Assembly: GCA_000787465.1 (NCBI GenBank)
Contig: JSYX01000802.1
Coordinates: forward strand, 1-10,036
Source of the DNA: Thermomucor indicae-seudaticae
Lineage: Eukaryota; Mucoromycota; Mucoromycetes; Mucorales; Lichtheimiaceae
Length of the DNA stretch: 10,036 nt
Direction of reading: 5' to 3'
Numbering within the stretch: the stretch's first letter is position 1; each line of letters begins with the position of its first letter. The translations under genes were made by a program, and so were the position numbers. The notes under the pieces are model-generated. The model worked only from the letters and a program-made list of their open reading frames with translations. It searched no databases and was not told the origin of the DNA. Positions 1 to 6,158 of the stretch are shown here, in pieces.

Positions 1-154
1 CTGGGAAAGGCACAAGAGGAAACCAATAAGAAGTTTATTGAGACAAAGAAGACAAAAAAGCTTCCTCCGCGGACTCACAGTCGCAAACCAGAGCGAAGCA
101 GAGCAGAGCAGATCCGGGTTCGGCTCTGCTCTGCTCTGGTTTTTCAGAACCCTA
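1..154. mobile_element. right end of a TAGGG-type hAT-like element, cut by the window edge
   Basis: Read from the right, the element starts TAGGGTTCTGAAAAACC and then runs into repeated GCAGA/GCTCT motifs. Those motifs form a long imperfect hairpin at 88-139, where a GAGCAGAGCAG arm pairs with a CTGCTCTGCTC arm. The boundary at 154 is set by two observations. The TAGGG start matches the other elements in this window, and the gypsy RT reading frame on the minus strand stops making sense exactly here. The flanking 8-mer ATTATTTC (155-162) should be the target-site duplication, but its partner lies left of the window and cannot be checked. Positions 1-87 hold no recognisable coding sequence. Assignment to hAT rests on the TAGGG end and the 8-bp duplications of its relatives, not on a transposase. 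Confidence 0.55.
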
Positions 155-237
155 ATTATTTCATAAATAATAGAGATTTCACTTCATGAGAACTGACAAA
201 TCCGGCACCTGCCGACAGCTGTTTCACATGATATAAG

Positions 238-417
238 ACAAGACAAGACAAGTGGCACGAATTGAAATCAGGTGGCGTGAGACGGCATGAGGCGGCTTGA
301 GAGGTATGAAATTGACATGAGGTGGCATGAAACTGGCAGGAAATTGGCATGATCATGCCGCATGCCGGCATCCTGGCATGAAATTTCATGCCACTGGCAT
401 GGCATGATGGAAGCCCT
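238..417. mobile_element. 180-bp MITE-like insert rich in GGCATGA palindromes, inside RT
   Basis: This block separates the RT catalytic loop (429-440) from the thumb-like block (160-220), and its translation is only repeats of CHxSG/FHA. It is dense in GGCATGA and its complement. It contains two perfect palindromes: 346-359 (GGCATGATCATGCC) and 375-392 (GGCATGAAATTTCATGCC). The right end reads inward as AGGGCTTCCATC, close to the TAGGGCTC ends of the other elements; the left end is eroded and begins with a short GACAA tandem. The flanks are GATATAAG (230-237) and GATATTAAG (418-426), a plausible duplication differing by one base of length. Family assignment is weaker than for the other inserts because the two termini do not form a clean inverted repeat. 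Confidence 0.55.
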
Positions 418-845
418 GATATTAAGCCATCCTCGATATAGATCATAAAGCCTTGATAAAGTACTGATTTAAATGCATCGTCCATTATTCTTTGCCATGC
501 TGGAGGTGCAATCTTTAACTCCATAGGTAGGCGTTTCTAGGGCTCTTAATTGGGACGGGTCGTCCCGGGTCCAGTCCCATTTATGGCCCGTCCCATTTAA
601 TAACCGGGACAGCCAGTTTCCCAATTGACTGTAGCAACCGCGCGATCTGTCCTGCAGCATTTATGACATCTCTCAGTTATAGTCCGTCAGTCGACTTCTG
701 CCTATCCCACTTACGTGTCGTTATGACTTACTTCACCTTGTGCAAGTCGCTGGCACAGTGAAGATCACCACATTGCAAGCCAAACTTACTTTCTAATTAC
801 ATTTTTTCTCTCTTATCCACTGCGTCCAACTTTATGCTTTTATTC

Positions 846-853
846 TATAAATA
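846..853 (+). promoter_or_regulatory. TATA-box-like site inside the 538-1044 element
   Basis: TATAAATA lies in the non-repetitive core of the element, downstream of a pyrimidine-rich stretch (about 795-845) and followed by an A-rich stretch without an ORF. It resembles a pol II core promoter that could be left over from a parental transposase gene or from captured host DNA. No transcript start or coding sequence can be shown from this window, so this is only a motif call. Confidence 0.3.
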
Positions 854-946
854 CAGAAGCCTATGATGCAGAGGCCATTTCGAAAAGCAAATAATTTAAA
901 GTCAAATACAGCCATAAGTCAATTGAAAGAACGAGTGGGTGAGAGA

Positions 947-1044
947 TAGGGCTCTTAGTTGGGACGGGTCGTCCCGGGTCCCGTCCCATTTGTCCCATCC
1001 CATTTAACTCTTGATCCGTCCCACCCGTTCCATTAAGAGCCCTA
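947..1044. repeat. second copy of the element's terminal arm, in direct orientation
   Basis: Starting at 947 the sequence repeats the beginning of the 538 arm (TAGGGCTCTTA...TTGGGACGGGTCGTCC) with only a few differences over about 50 bases, in the same orientation, and continues to the right end at 1044. This makes 947-1044 a 98-bp unit with TAGGGCTCTTA at both ends. Its left flank (GTGAGAGA, 939-946) does not match the right flank, so the outer 538/1044 pair is the one that carries the duplication. It may be a related element inserted into the first with loss of one end, or an internal duplication of an end. Confidence 0.6.
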
Positions 1045-1259
1045 GGTGTTTCCATCGGTATAGTCCATGCATTGTCGTAAATCCAGTAATGTCACAACTT
1101 TCTTCATCCAATTCGGCTTGCCAATAACCGTTCATTGCATCAAAAAGGCTGAAGTACTCTGCTTTGATGAGCAGCATGAAAAAATAGTGGATATTCGGTA
1201 AAGAATAACTATCCATTACTGTCCTTTGGTTTACCATCTGTAATCGAGACACAATTGAT

Positions 1260-1580
1260 ATTGATCTTTCATCACCGCTTTTCATTTCTGGTGCTTTATC
1301 GGTGAATTCTTGAAACTGGTTTTGCACATCTCCTGCAATTTTTGGCTGTATTGGCTGGTTTGCATAGTCTTTAGCGTATTATTTCATGTTGGATTCTTCT
1401 TCAATTTCCTGATCTCCTTTTTTCGTTCACGTTTTGATTGCTGCCTTCCAATCCTAATTGTATGGTGTAAACTCCCGCTCTTTTGTATCCAGTTTGTACT
1501 TTTGGTCCAATCCTCAAAGCTCGTTTCCTCTTTCTTCGTCTGTGTTTTCTTCCTTCTTCTTTTGCTGGCATTAATACGAC
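1260..1580 (-). other. charged low-complexity insertion within the RT fingers
   Basis: In usual gypsy RTs the SPVVLVPKK block is followed within about ten residues by the CVDYR block. Here the two are about 100 codons apart. The intervening DNA is A/G-rich on the minus strand and gives Lys/Arg/Glu-rich peptide in all three frames (for example KEEGRKHRRRKRKR and KRRRKKTQTKKEE). No TAGGG ends, duplication or convincing splice sites bound it. It may be a lineage-specific charged loop of this family, or expanded low-complexity DNA. The plus-strand open frame over the same interval is only the complement of this purine-rich tract. Confidence 0.45.
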
Positions 1581-1781
1581 TCCAGACGCCCATGGTACTG
1601 AAGAAGTTTCAATATAATCAAGTTGGCATAGTTCATCCAACTAATTTCGTAGCCATTTATTGGCTTCGTATGGTGTACTATACGGTGCAGTCTTGAAAGG
1701 AATCGCATCTTCTTTTAAATGTATCTTGATAGGAGGTGTATCAACCTTTTTGACTCTTTGAAGAGATGATACAAAGACTGA

Positions 1782-2544
1782 TCAATGTTTTTCAATCACT
1801 TCCAACACCTTTTGCAGATCTTCTCTTTTAAGATTCGGATTAATATCGTACCCCTTCATTTCCGGTTCATTTGCTTTTTCCGCTCCAAAGAGCATATATA
1901 CTAGTGTTTTCCTTTGCGCATCTTGAATATTTGGTGTTTTTGTCCTGAGATACATTGCTATCTCCGAGGTTGTCGAAATGAAAATTGGTCCTGCTGCTTT
2001 GGTCGGTAATGTATATTGATCAGGATAGTTATAGAGGTTTGCAAGATGTTCAGCAATTTCACAAATATCTTCAGTTTGTGTTGCTGTAATTGGCACTGTC
2101 GGCAATTCCTCCAAAATTCCAATAGCTGTATATTTTGGGTATCTTGATTCCTTCTGCTGCACTATTTATTAATGCTGTGAACAGTTCTTGATCTCGTTTC
2201 ATGACTGTTGGTATAGTAACCAAACCCTTTTGAGCTGTAGCCGTTGTTTTTTCCATTCTCATTCCTGTTTCCAACAATTCCACACCGTTTTCTAATCGAA
2301 GGCGTATCAATTCAACTTCTCCAGATGCAATATTGAAATCATCTTCCAATAGCATCAAATTTTTGCCCCCAGATTCTTGTTCGATTATTGTTACGGGTAT
2401 CGATGAATTCTTATATGGTTCTTCTAGTAGTTGAGCTCCAAATCCATGATGTGTTGGAATCTCAATTACTTTGTCCAGGTCTCCTTCGGTATTCTTGATG
2501 CAAAAACGTAAAATTTGCTGATGCCGATCTGGTAATACATTTGT
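1782..2544 (-). pseudogene. pol: pol connector between protease and RT, frameshifted
   Basis: Two overlapping open segments (2071-2544, then 1782-2162 in another frame) join the protease to the RT. The first follows the protease frame after its TAA and contains ILRFCIKNTEGD and VTIIEQESGGKNLMLLEDDF. The reading shifts near 2150-2165, and the second segment runs to a stop at 1782. No catalytic motif is recognised. By position it should be the protease tail and the linker leading to the RT N-terminus; the following 1641-1781 is coding-like but full of stops. The assignment rests on its place in the polyprotein. Confidence 0.6.
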
Positions 2545-2841
2545 TTACACGATAAAATCAGGTCCCGATAGGAAAGGTTTATAGCGATTTGAGAAAACTA
2601 AAACACAGTGTAAGGCCACCAATTCTTCTCCAAAAACCAATTTAAGTTCGTCAATCCATCCAGTTGCCTTTTCTGAGCTTCCACCTCCAAAGCAAAATCG
2701 TCTTGTTGTCGATTCCATTTTGTTCTCGAGCCCCAGATTTTGAACTATTGATTGTGGAATAATCGATACCAAGGCTCCTCCATTAATTAAAGCCTCTTCA
2801 ACGGTCAATGTTCCAGTTTCTTCATTCCCTACACCGACCAT
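2545..2841 (-). pseudogene. pol: retroviral-type aspartic protease domain, active site mutated
   Basis: The protease would cleave the gag-pol polyprotein. The region contains INGGALVSIIP, which aligns with the (I/V)D-S/T/G-GA active-site block; the catalytic Asp is replaced by Asn (codon 2782-2784). It ends in FLSGPDFIV, corresponding to the conserved (L/I)LGxDF block near the C-terminus of gypsy proteases. The segment is about 98 codons, the usual domain size. It is in the same frame as the upstream gag segment, separated by one TAA (2848-2850) and two codons, and in frame with the downstream segment past TAA 2545-2547. These could be nonsense mutations or, less likely, readthrough sites. 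The D-to-N change and other damage favour simple decay. Confidence 0.75.
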
Positions 2842-2847
2842 TACTGC

Positions 2848-4014
2848 TTACAACGCCTTCACATATGTTTTCCTTTTTGTGTTGATTACTATTGGACCAT
2901 GTTCTTCATCCATCTTCTGCACCATGTGTACGGTTTGTCCAACATTATTTTCCAGCTTTTTTAAGGGACTCGGTATCCCTACTCCCTCCTCAAGGAAGTC
3001 ATGGTAAAGTGTTGGCGAATGGTACAAAAACTGTGGTAGTGGAACAGATATTTTTGCTTTCCAGACAGCTTGCTTGATATCGAACTTCTGGATTCGTTGA
3101 TCCGGACCAATGATCATTGGGAATGCTTTTGTCGCTTTTGATAGTAAAGATGGAGGTGTCTCTCCACGCGCCACTGCTTTTTGATCCATTTGCCGATATC
3201 GTGCTTTAGCTTCTCTTGCTTTCTTGAGATTTTCCAATTGTTTGTAATATCGTTCTTTTAATTTAGCTGCTAAATTCGCTTGTCCACTCTCTTCAGCTTC
3301 GGCTAATTGCCTCTTGACCCCTTTCTTCACTACTTTTCTCGTCTCTATATCCTCTTTTCCTAGAACCAATATTGGACCTTGATCCTTGTCTGCGTGCGCC
3401 TGCTCACCAATCGTTGTTGTCACCACATGAACTGGCTGTTTCACTGTCTCTCGTTTAGTGTCACTACCTGACTTCTCGTGACGCTGTTTATACTCTTGTT
3501 TTTCCAGTTTGGTTTTCTGTTTATTCAGCCGAGTAGCACATTGATGACTTATCTGATTTGATTCTCCACAATAACCACAGGGTTCCTTACAAGATATTGA
3601 CCGATGACGTCGTTTACTGCAATTATAACCTTCGTATCCTGCCTTTTCTTCTTTTGCTTTACTGTGGTCGGATTGCTTTGCATCATCACCTTTCAATACC
3701 ATATCCAATTTGTCAACCAACATAGCCACTGTGTTCTCCGATCGATCCAACCGATCGTTTTCTTCATGTCGATTGCTTGTCTGATACACACGACTTCCCC
3801 TAACAACTTGATTTATCGATGATGGGCATGAGTTATCTTCTCCCATTTGTATATGCAATGTTCCAATTGCTTTGGTAGGCATTTTCGCAATTACGGCAGC
3901 TGAATGTCCCAAATTCCGTGGTTGGTAGTAATTGACAAAACCATCGTTCCATGCCAAGGATTGCCGTAACTTCTCCAGTGAGTCACTTTCTTGGTGATGT
4001 ACATGAATTTCGTA
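2848..4014 (-). pseudogene. gag: gag C-terminal half with two damaged CCHC zinc knuckles
   Basis: A 369-codon open stretch (3957 to 2848), and in-frame sequence on to the hAT junction at 4014, carries the nucleocapsid part of gag. Two CX2CX4HX4C knuckles lie in tandem at 3538-3630. The first is G-YN-C-SKRR-H-RSIS-C, with its first Cys changed to Gly. The second is C-GY-C-GESN-Q-ISHQ-C, with its His changed to Gln. So each knuckle has lost one zinc ligand. About 70-120 residues after the knuckles there is a Lys/Glu-rich, probably coiled-coil stretch (LAAKLKERYYKQLENLKKAR). Then comes a linker with KFDIKQAVWKAKISVPLPQF, resembling the pre-protease linker of fungal gypsy elements. It ends at TAA 2848-2850 just before the protease. 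Confidence 0.75.
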
Positions 4015-4192
4015 TAGGGTTTCGACTCGGGACGGGATTTCCCGAATACCGTCCCGTCCCGAGTACCGAGTGTCTCGATATTACTGATCATAGAAAGAGT
4101 ACAGACTTAAGTGCTGCAGTATAATCTTAGGATCGACACTGCGGATGACCAGCGTGTCTGCATGATATCTAATGTGGCCTGTCTCTGTTATC

Positions 4193-4681
4193 GGGTTTCT
4201 CACGGCTCGGCTCGGTTCGGTTTGGCAATAGCACGAAACCGAACCGATATTTTAGTGCACGAAACTGAAACCGAACCGTTTAAAGTGTGTCTGAATCGAA
4301 CCGAACCGATGGCGCCCAAAAATTTGAAATTTCGAGTGTTTTGTCGGGGCAAGGAAATTTTTTTACCACCTGCATGCTCGCCTTATCATGCCTTACACTA
4401 GAAATCGTTTATCGCCACGTACCTGGAAGGACCTTATGTTGGTAGAATCCTGGGACAATATTTCTTAAACGTGAAGTAGGTATGTCATATGCTTTGATAT
4501 AGATAATAAAACAAGATTAATAGTCAAGTGAGATTATTTTTCGGTTTACGGTTCGGTTTCGGTTTTGAGGTGCATGGACCGAAAATGTCCGGTGCACAGC
4601 TAAAAGCGGACGAGACCGAAAATTCGAATAAGTTTTGGTTTCGGTTTCGGCTTCGGTTTTCGGCCACCGTGAGAAACACTA
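4193..4681. mobile_element. 489-bp hAT-like element with CGGTTCGG arrays, nested
   Basis: It is flanked by a perfect 8-bp duplication, CTGTTATC at 4185-4192 and 4682-4689. The ends are GGGTTTCTCACGG on the left and, read inward from the right, TAGTGTTTCTCACGG; the left end seems to have lost its first two bases. Both arms are packed with CGGTTCGG/CGGTTTCGG and complements (about 4200-4310 and 4540-4670), around an AT-rich core with no coding sequence. Open frames over the arms (for example on the plus strand at 4111-4401) are a by-product of the repeat. The perfect duplication and its position inside the 4015-5311 element show it arrived later. Confidence 0.85.
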
Positions 4682-5311
4682 CTGTTATCCGCAGTTAAGA
4701 ATAGTCAAAGAACGGCAATGCAATACTAATGTTGATACGTCCGTGGTGTGTTGAGGTTGTTCGGTATTGAATGGAGACAGTAAGTACTGTGAGGCTCTTT
4801 GTAGGTGCTTTTATTTGATCTGATTAGAGAAGCTGTTTCTCAAGTCTACCAGTAAAATCCTTCCATGACGGAGATTGATTGCGACGACTCTTAGATGAGA
4901 TCGGACAACCTCTTTTGCGCTCCTTTATGCGCTCTTCATATGCGCTACTACGTCGAATACGACTGCTTCATAGGGGGTTACGTCTATCGATAACAGGTCC
5001 GTGGTCTAACCGGTAGGCTTTTCTCTGTCCCTCATCCTCAGTTTATAAGCAGCCATCCGACATACCACGACAGTTTACAGCCTTTCTTTTTCTATTCGTT
5101 GTATATTATAATGTGGTTTGAGTTTTAGTATGGCAATGTTTTTATCAATGCTCTTCTTTGCGTAGCCTGTCCTTACGCTGCCTGAAACTACTCTCTGAGT
5201 ATTGATTGAAGAGATCCTTCAAATAGATTATTCAATCATAACAGGTGGATATATAAAGTATGTCAGAATGCGACACACAGCACCGTCCCGAGTGTCCCGT
5301 TCGGAACCCTA
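4682..5311. other. unique right part of the 4015-5311 element, no gene seen
   Basis: About 600 bases without a credible ORF. A TATAAG motif at 5044-5049 is followed by a pyrimidine-rich stretch (about 5083-5096), and a second TATA-like cluster (TATATTATAA) lies near 5102-5111. Together these look like a core promoter on the plus strand, but nothing coding follows. No tRNA-like fold was found despite an A-box-like TGGTCTAACCGG near 5002-5013. Best described as non-coding filler of a non-autonomous element. Confidence 0.4.
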
Positions 5312-5795
5312 ATTTCATATTGGCTTCGCAGTCCAACCAAGATATAGTCAATCTTTCTTTCCTCTGAAACAAATTCGTCCACAAGGTTTTTGCAAGGGTT
5401 AATTTTTGTGTCATATAATCAATAACGGTTTCACTTTCGAGTTGCACTGAATCGCTATATGCTCGTTTGTGTTTTCTCTTCCAAAATGCGTTAACAAACT
5501 TTTGTCTGAATTGTGCTACGAAGACACTCCTCTGTGCCATCATCGTCTTTTGTTCTTGTTGTTATCTTCGTATCAAGCCATTCTCGGGCTGGACCCTTCA
5601 ATGTGACCTTCAGTAGCTGCATTTTCCGCTCATCTGTGAAAACTCCATTTATTGCTGTAATCGACTCGAAGTCTCCAAGAACGCCAAGGAATTTTCTTTA
5701 CGGCTGTTACCATAAAAATTTGGAGGCCACTGGTAAATCCTCTCGGGTGGTTGCGCAATAACCTGTGTTATTTGTAATTCCGGACGACTAGACAT
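5312..5795 (-). pseudogene. gag: gag N-terminal half (capsid-like), frameshifted
   Basis: The presumed start is ATG 5793-5795, 56 bases past the primer-binding site; it is chosen because it is the first ATG after that site and opens MSSRPELQITQV. The first frame stops at 5649-5651. The sense then continues in a second frame with FESITAINGVFTDERKMQLL and LKGPAREWLDTKI, which match the conserved gypsy gag pattern of a small acidic helix followed by LxGxAxxW. A third frame carries VFVAQFRQKFVNAFWKRK and VIDYMTQKLTLAKTL, the usual QFxxxF helix and its follower. At least three frameshifts are needed to link them. The right-hand hAT duplication interrupts it at 5312-5319. Confidence 0.75.
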
Positions 5796-5851
5796 TTTTA
5801 TCTACTGATTATTCAAACAGAATAAACGATATTCTTTGCTTTGATGCTACA

Positions 5852-5871
5852 CGCCCCTGCTAGCCTCGCCA
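5852..5871 (-). other. primer-binding site of the gypsy element
   Basis: Two bases inside the LTR end, the minus strand reads TGGCGAGGCTAGCAGGGG. A TGG start directly after the LTR and a 2-nt spacer is what pairing with the CCA 3' end of a tRNA requires. The tRNA species cannot be named from the window; it would end CCCCTGCTAGCCTCGCCA. This site fixes the LTR border and the direction of the element. Confidence 0.65.
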
Positions 5872-5873
5872 AC

Positions 5874-5992
5874 TGTTATACGGTGGGACTTTGACTGATA
5901 GCGGAAGGAAATAGCACAAAAAGGAATAACAACCGATAAATATCACAATGCTATACAAAAGAGACTGAGAGGAAAAACCCTTGTTTTTAACA
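5874..5992 (-). repeat. 5' LTR of the gypsy element, tentative 119 bp
   Basis: Ends TGTTA...TAACA form a 5-bp inverted repeat with the canonical TG/CA. The inner edge at 5874 is well supported by the adjoining primer-binding site. The outer edge at 5992 is inferred only from the TAACA match; flanking bases are TGTAC (5993-5997). At 119 bp it would be a very short LTR, so a longer one, reaching towards 6160 at most, is possible. The other LTR is outside the window and cannot be compared. Confidence 0.5.
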
Positions 5993-6158
5993 TGTACTGA
6001 TTTGAGTTTTAAATATCTTTTGCAAGATCATTTTGACTTCATATCAGGTTGCATCGCGAATTACTTTAAATTCCCAAAAAAAACGACGTCGGCACTTCCA
6101 AAAAAATAATGTCGGAAAATGAAGTAGTTCGATTTTTTGGTCCCTTATTCTTTTGGCT
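5993..6158. other. 3' flank of the MULE gene, no gene seen
   Basis: AT-rich sequence between the LTR and the MULE stop codon. It holds two similar stretches, GACGTCGGCACTTCC and TAATGTCGGAAAATG, and runs of A. It may contain the MULE 3' untranslated region or one of its inverted ends, but no matching partner was found on the other side of the gene. Confidence 0.3.

Larger units (their letters stand above)
538..1044. mobile_element. 507-bp non-autonomous hAT-like element inside RT
   Basis: The terminal inverted repeats read TAGGGCTCTTAATTGGGACG from the left and TAGGGCTCTTAATGGAACGG from the right. The flanking 8-bp duplication is GGCGTTTC (530-537) and GGTGTTTC (1045-1052), one mismatch. Subterminal DNA is packed with GGGACGGG and CCCGTCCC, the kind of clustered short motif that hAT transposases are known to bind. 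No transposase is present, so it would have needed one in trans. It lies in RT between the GLYRWK block and the LKIAPP block. The 8-bp duplication and TA(G)GG ends fit hAT; a PIF or Tc1 origin would give 3-bp or TA duplications. Confidence 0.85.
155..1640 (-). pseudogene. pol: reverse transcriptase domain of the gypsy pol, broken
   Basis: RNA-directed DNA polymerase of the retrotransposon. Recognisable blocks, read on the minus strand: fingers block DELCQLDYIETSSVPWAS near 1640-1580; a CLDYR-like block near 1250 that is one base out of frame with the following VNQRTVMDSY; motif A SLFDAMNGYWQ with its catalytic Asp at 1139-1141; LKIAPPAWQRIMDDAF at about 470-520; and the catalytic loop YIED at 429-440, where the first Asp of YxDD is Glu. 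A thumb-like block (HVKQL...LLFMK) lies at about 160-220 and ends in a stop at the 154/155 junction. The gene is split by hAT-like inserts at 538-1044 and 238-417. Removing the 507-bp insert plus one 8-bp duplication keeps the same codon phase on both sides. The altered YIED, the frameshift and the stops make it non-functional. Confidence 0.85.
4015..5311. mobile_element. 1.3-kb hAT-like element inside gag, itself hit by another
   Basis: The termini read TAGGGTTTCGACTCGGGACG on the left and TAGGGTTCCGAACGGGACAC on the right. The flanks are ATTTCGTA (4007-4014) and ATTTCATA (5312-5319), an 8-bp duplication with one mismatch. An 11-bp perfect subterminal inverted repeat, CTCGGGACGGG / CCCGTCCCGAG, sits just inside the left end (about 4025-4062). 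The gag reading frame is in the same codon phase on both sides once the element and one duplication copy are discounted, which confirms the borders. Without the nested 4193-4681 insert, the element is about 800 bp. No transposase was found, so it is non-autonomous. Confidence 0.85.
155..5992 (-). mobile_element. degenerate Ty3/gypsy LTR retrotransposon, partial, with nested insertions
   Basis: Reading right to left, the order is LTR, primer-binding site, gag with zinc knuckles, aspartic protease, then reverse transcriptase. Gag-PR-RT order with a DNA-complementary primer site is typical of Ty3/gypsy. RNase H, integrase, polypurine tract and the 3' LTR would lie beyond position 1. The body is interrupted by elements at 238-417, 538-1044 and 4015-5311, and probably ends at another (1-154). 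It carries several in-frame stops (for example TAA at 2848-2850 and 2545-2547) and at least four frameshifts, so it cannot encode a working polyprotein. Copia order would place integrase before RT; no integrase lies between protease and RT here, which excludes it. Confidence 0.85.

Noticed and set aside
1310..1696. 128-codon plus-strand ORF with a hydrophobic, Phe/Leu/Val-rich product
   Set aside because: It is the complement of the purine-rich charged insertion in RT, so the hydrophobic residues are a by-product of composition. The minus strand has real RT blocks on both sides.
4111..4401. 96-codon plus-strand ORF over the CGGTTCGG array
   Set aside because: It crosses the left end and duplication of the nested element and consists of translated repeat motif.
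4990..5040. tRNA or tRNA-derived SINE, from an A-box-like TGGTCTAACCGG
   Set aside because: No B-box (GGTTCGANTCC-like) follows at a suitable distance and no cloverleaf could be drawn.
4730..5243. Solo LTR with TGTTGATACG...ATCATAACA ends
   Set aside because: Flanks ACTAA and GGTGG do not match, no internal TATA/poly(A) arrangement is decisive, and it lies inside a well-bounded hAT-like element.
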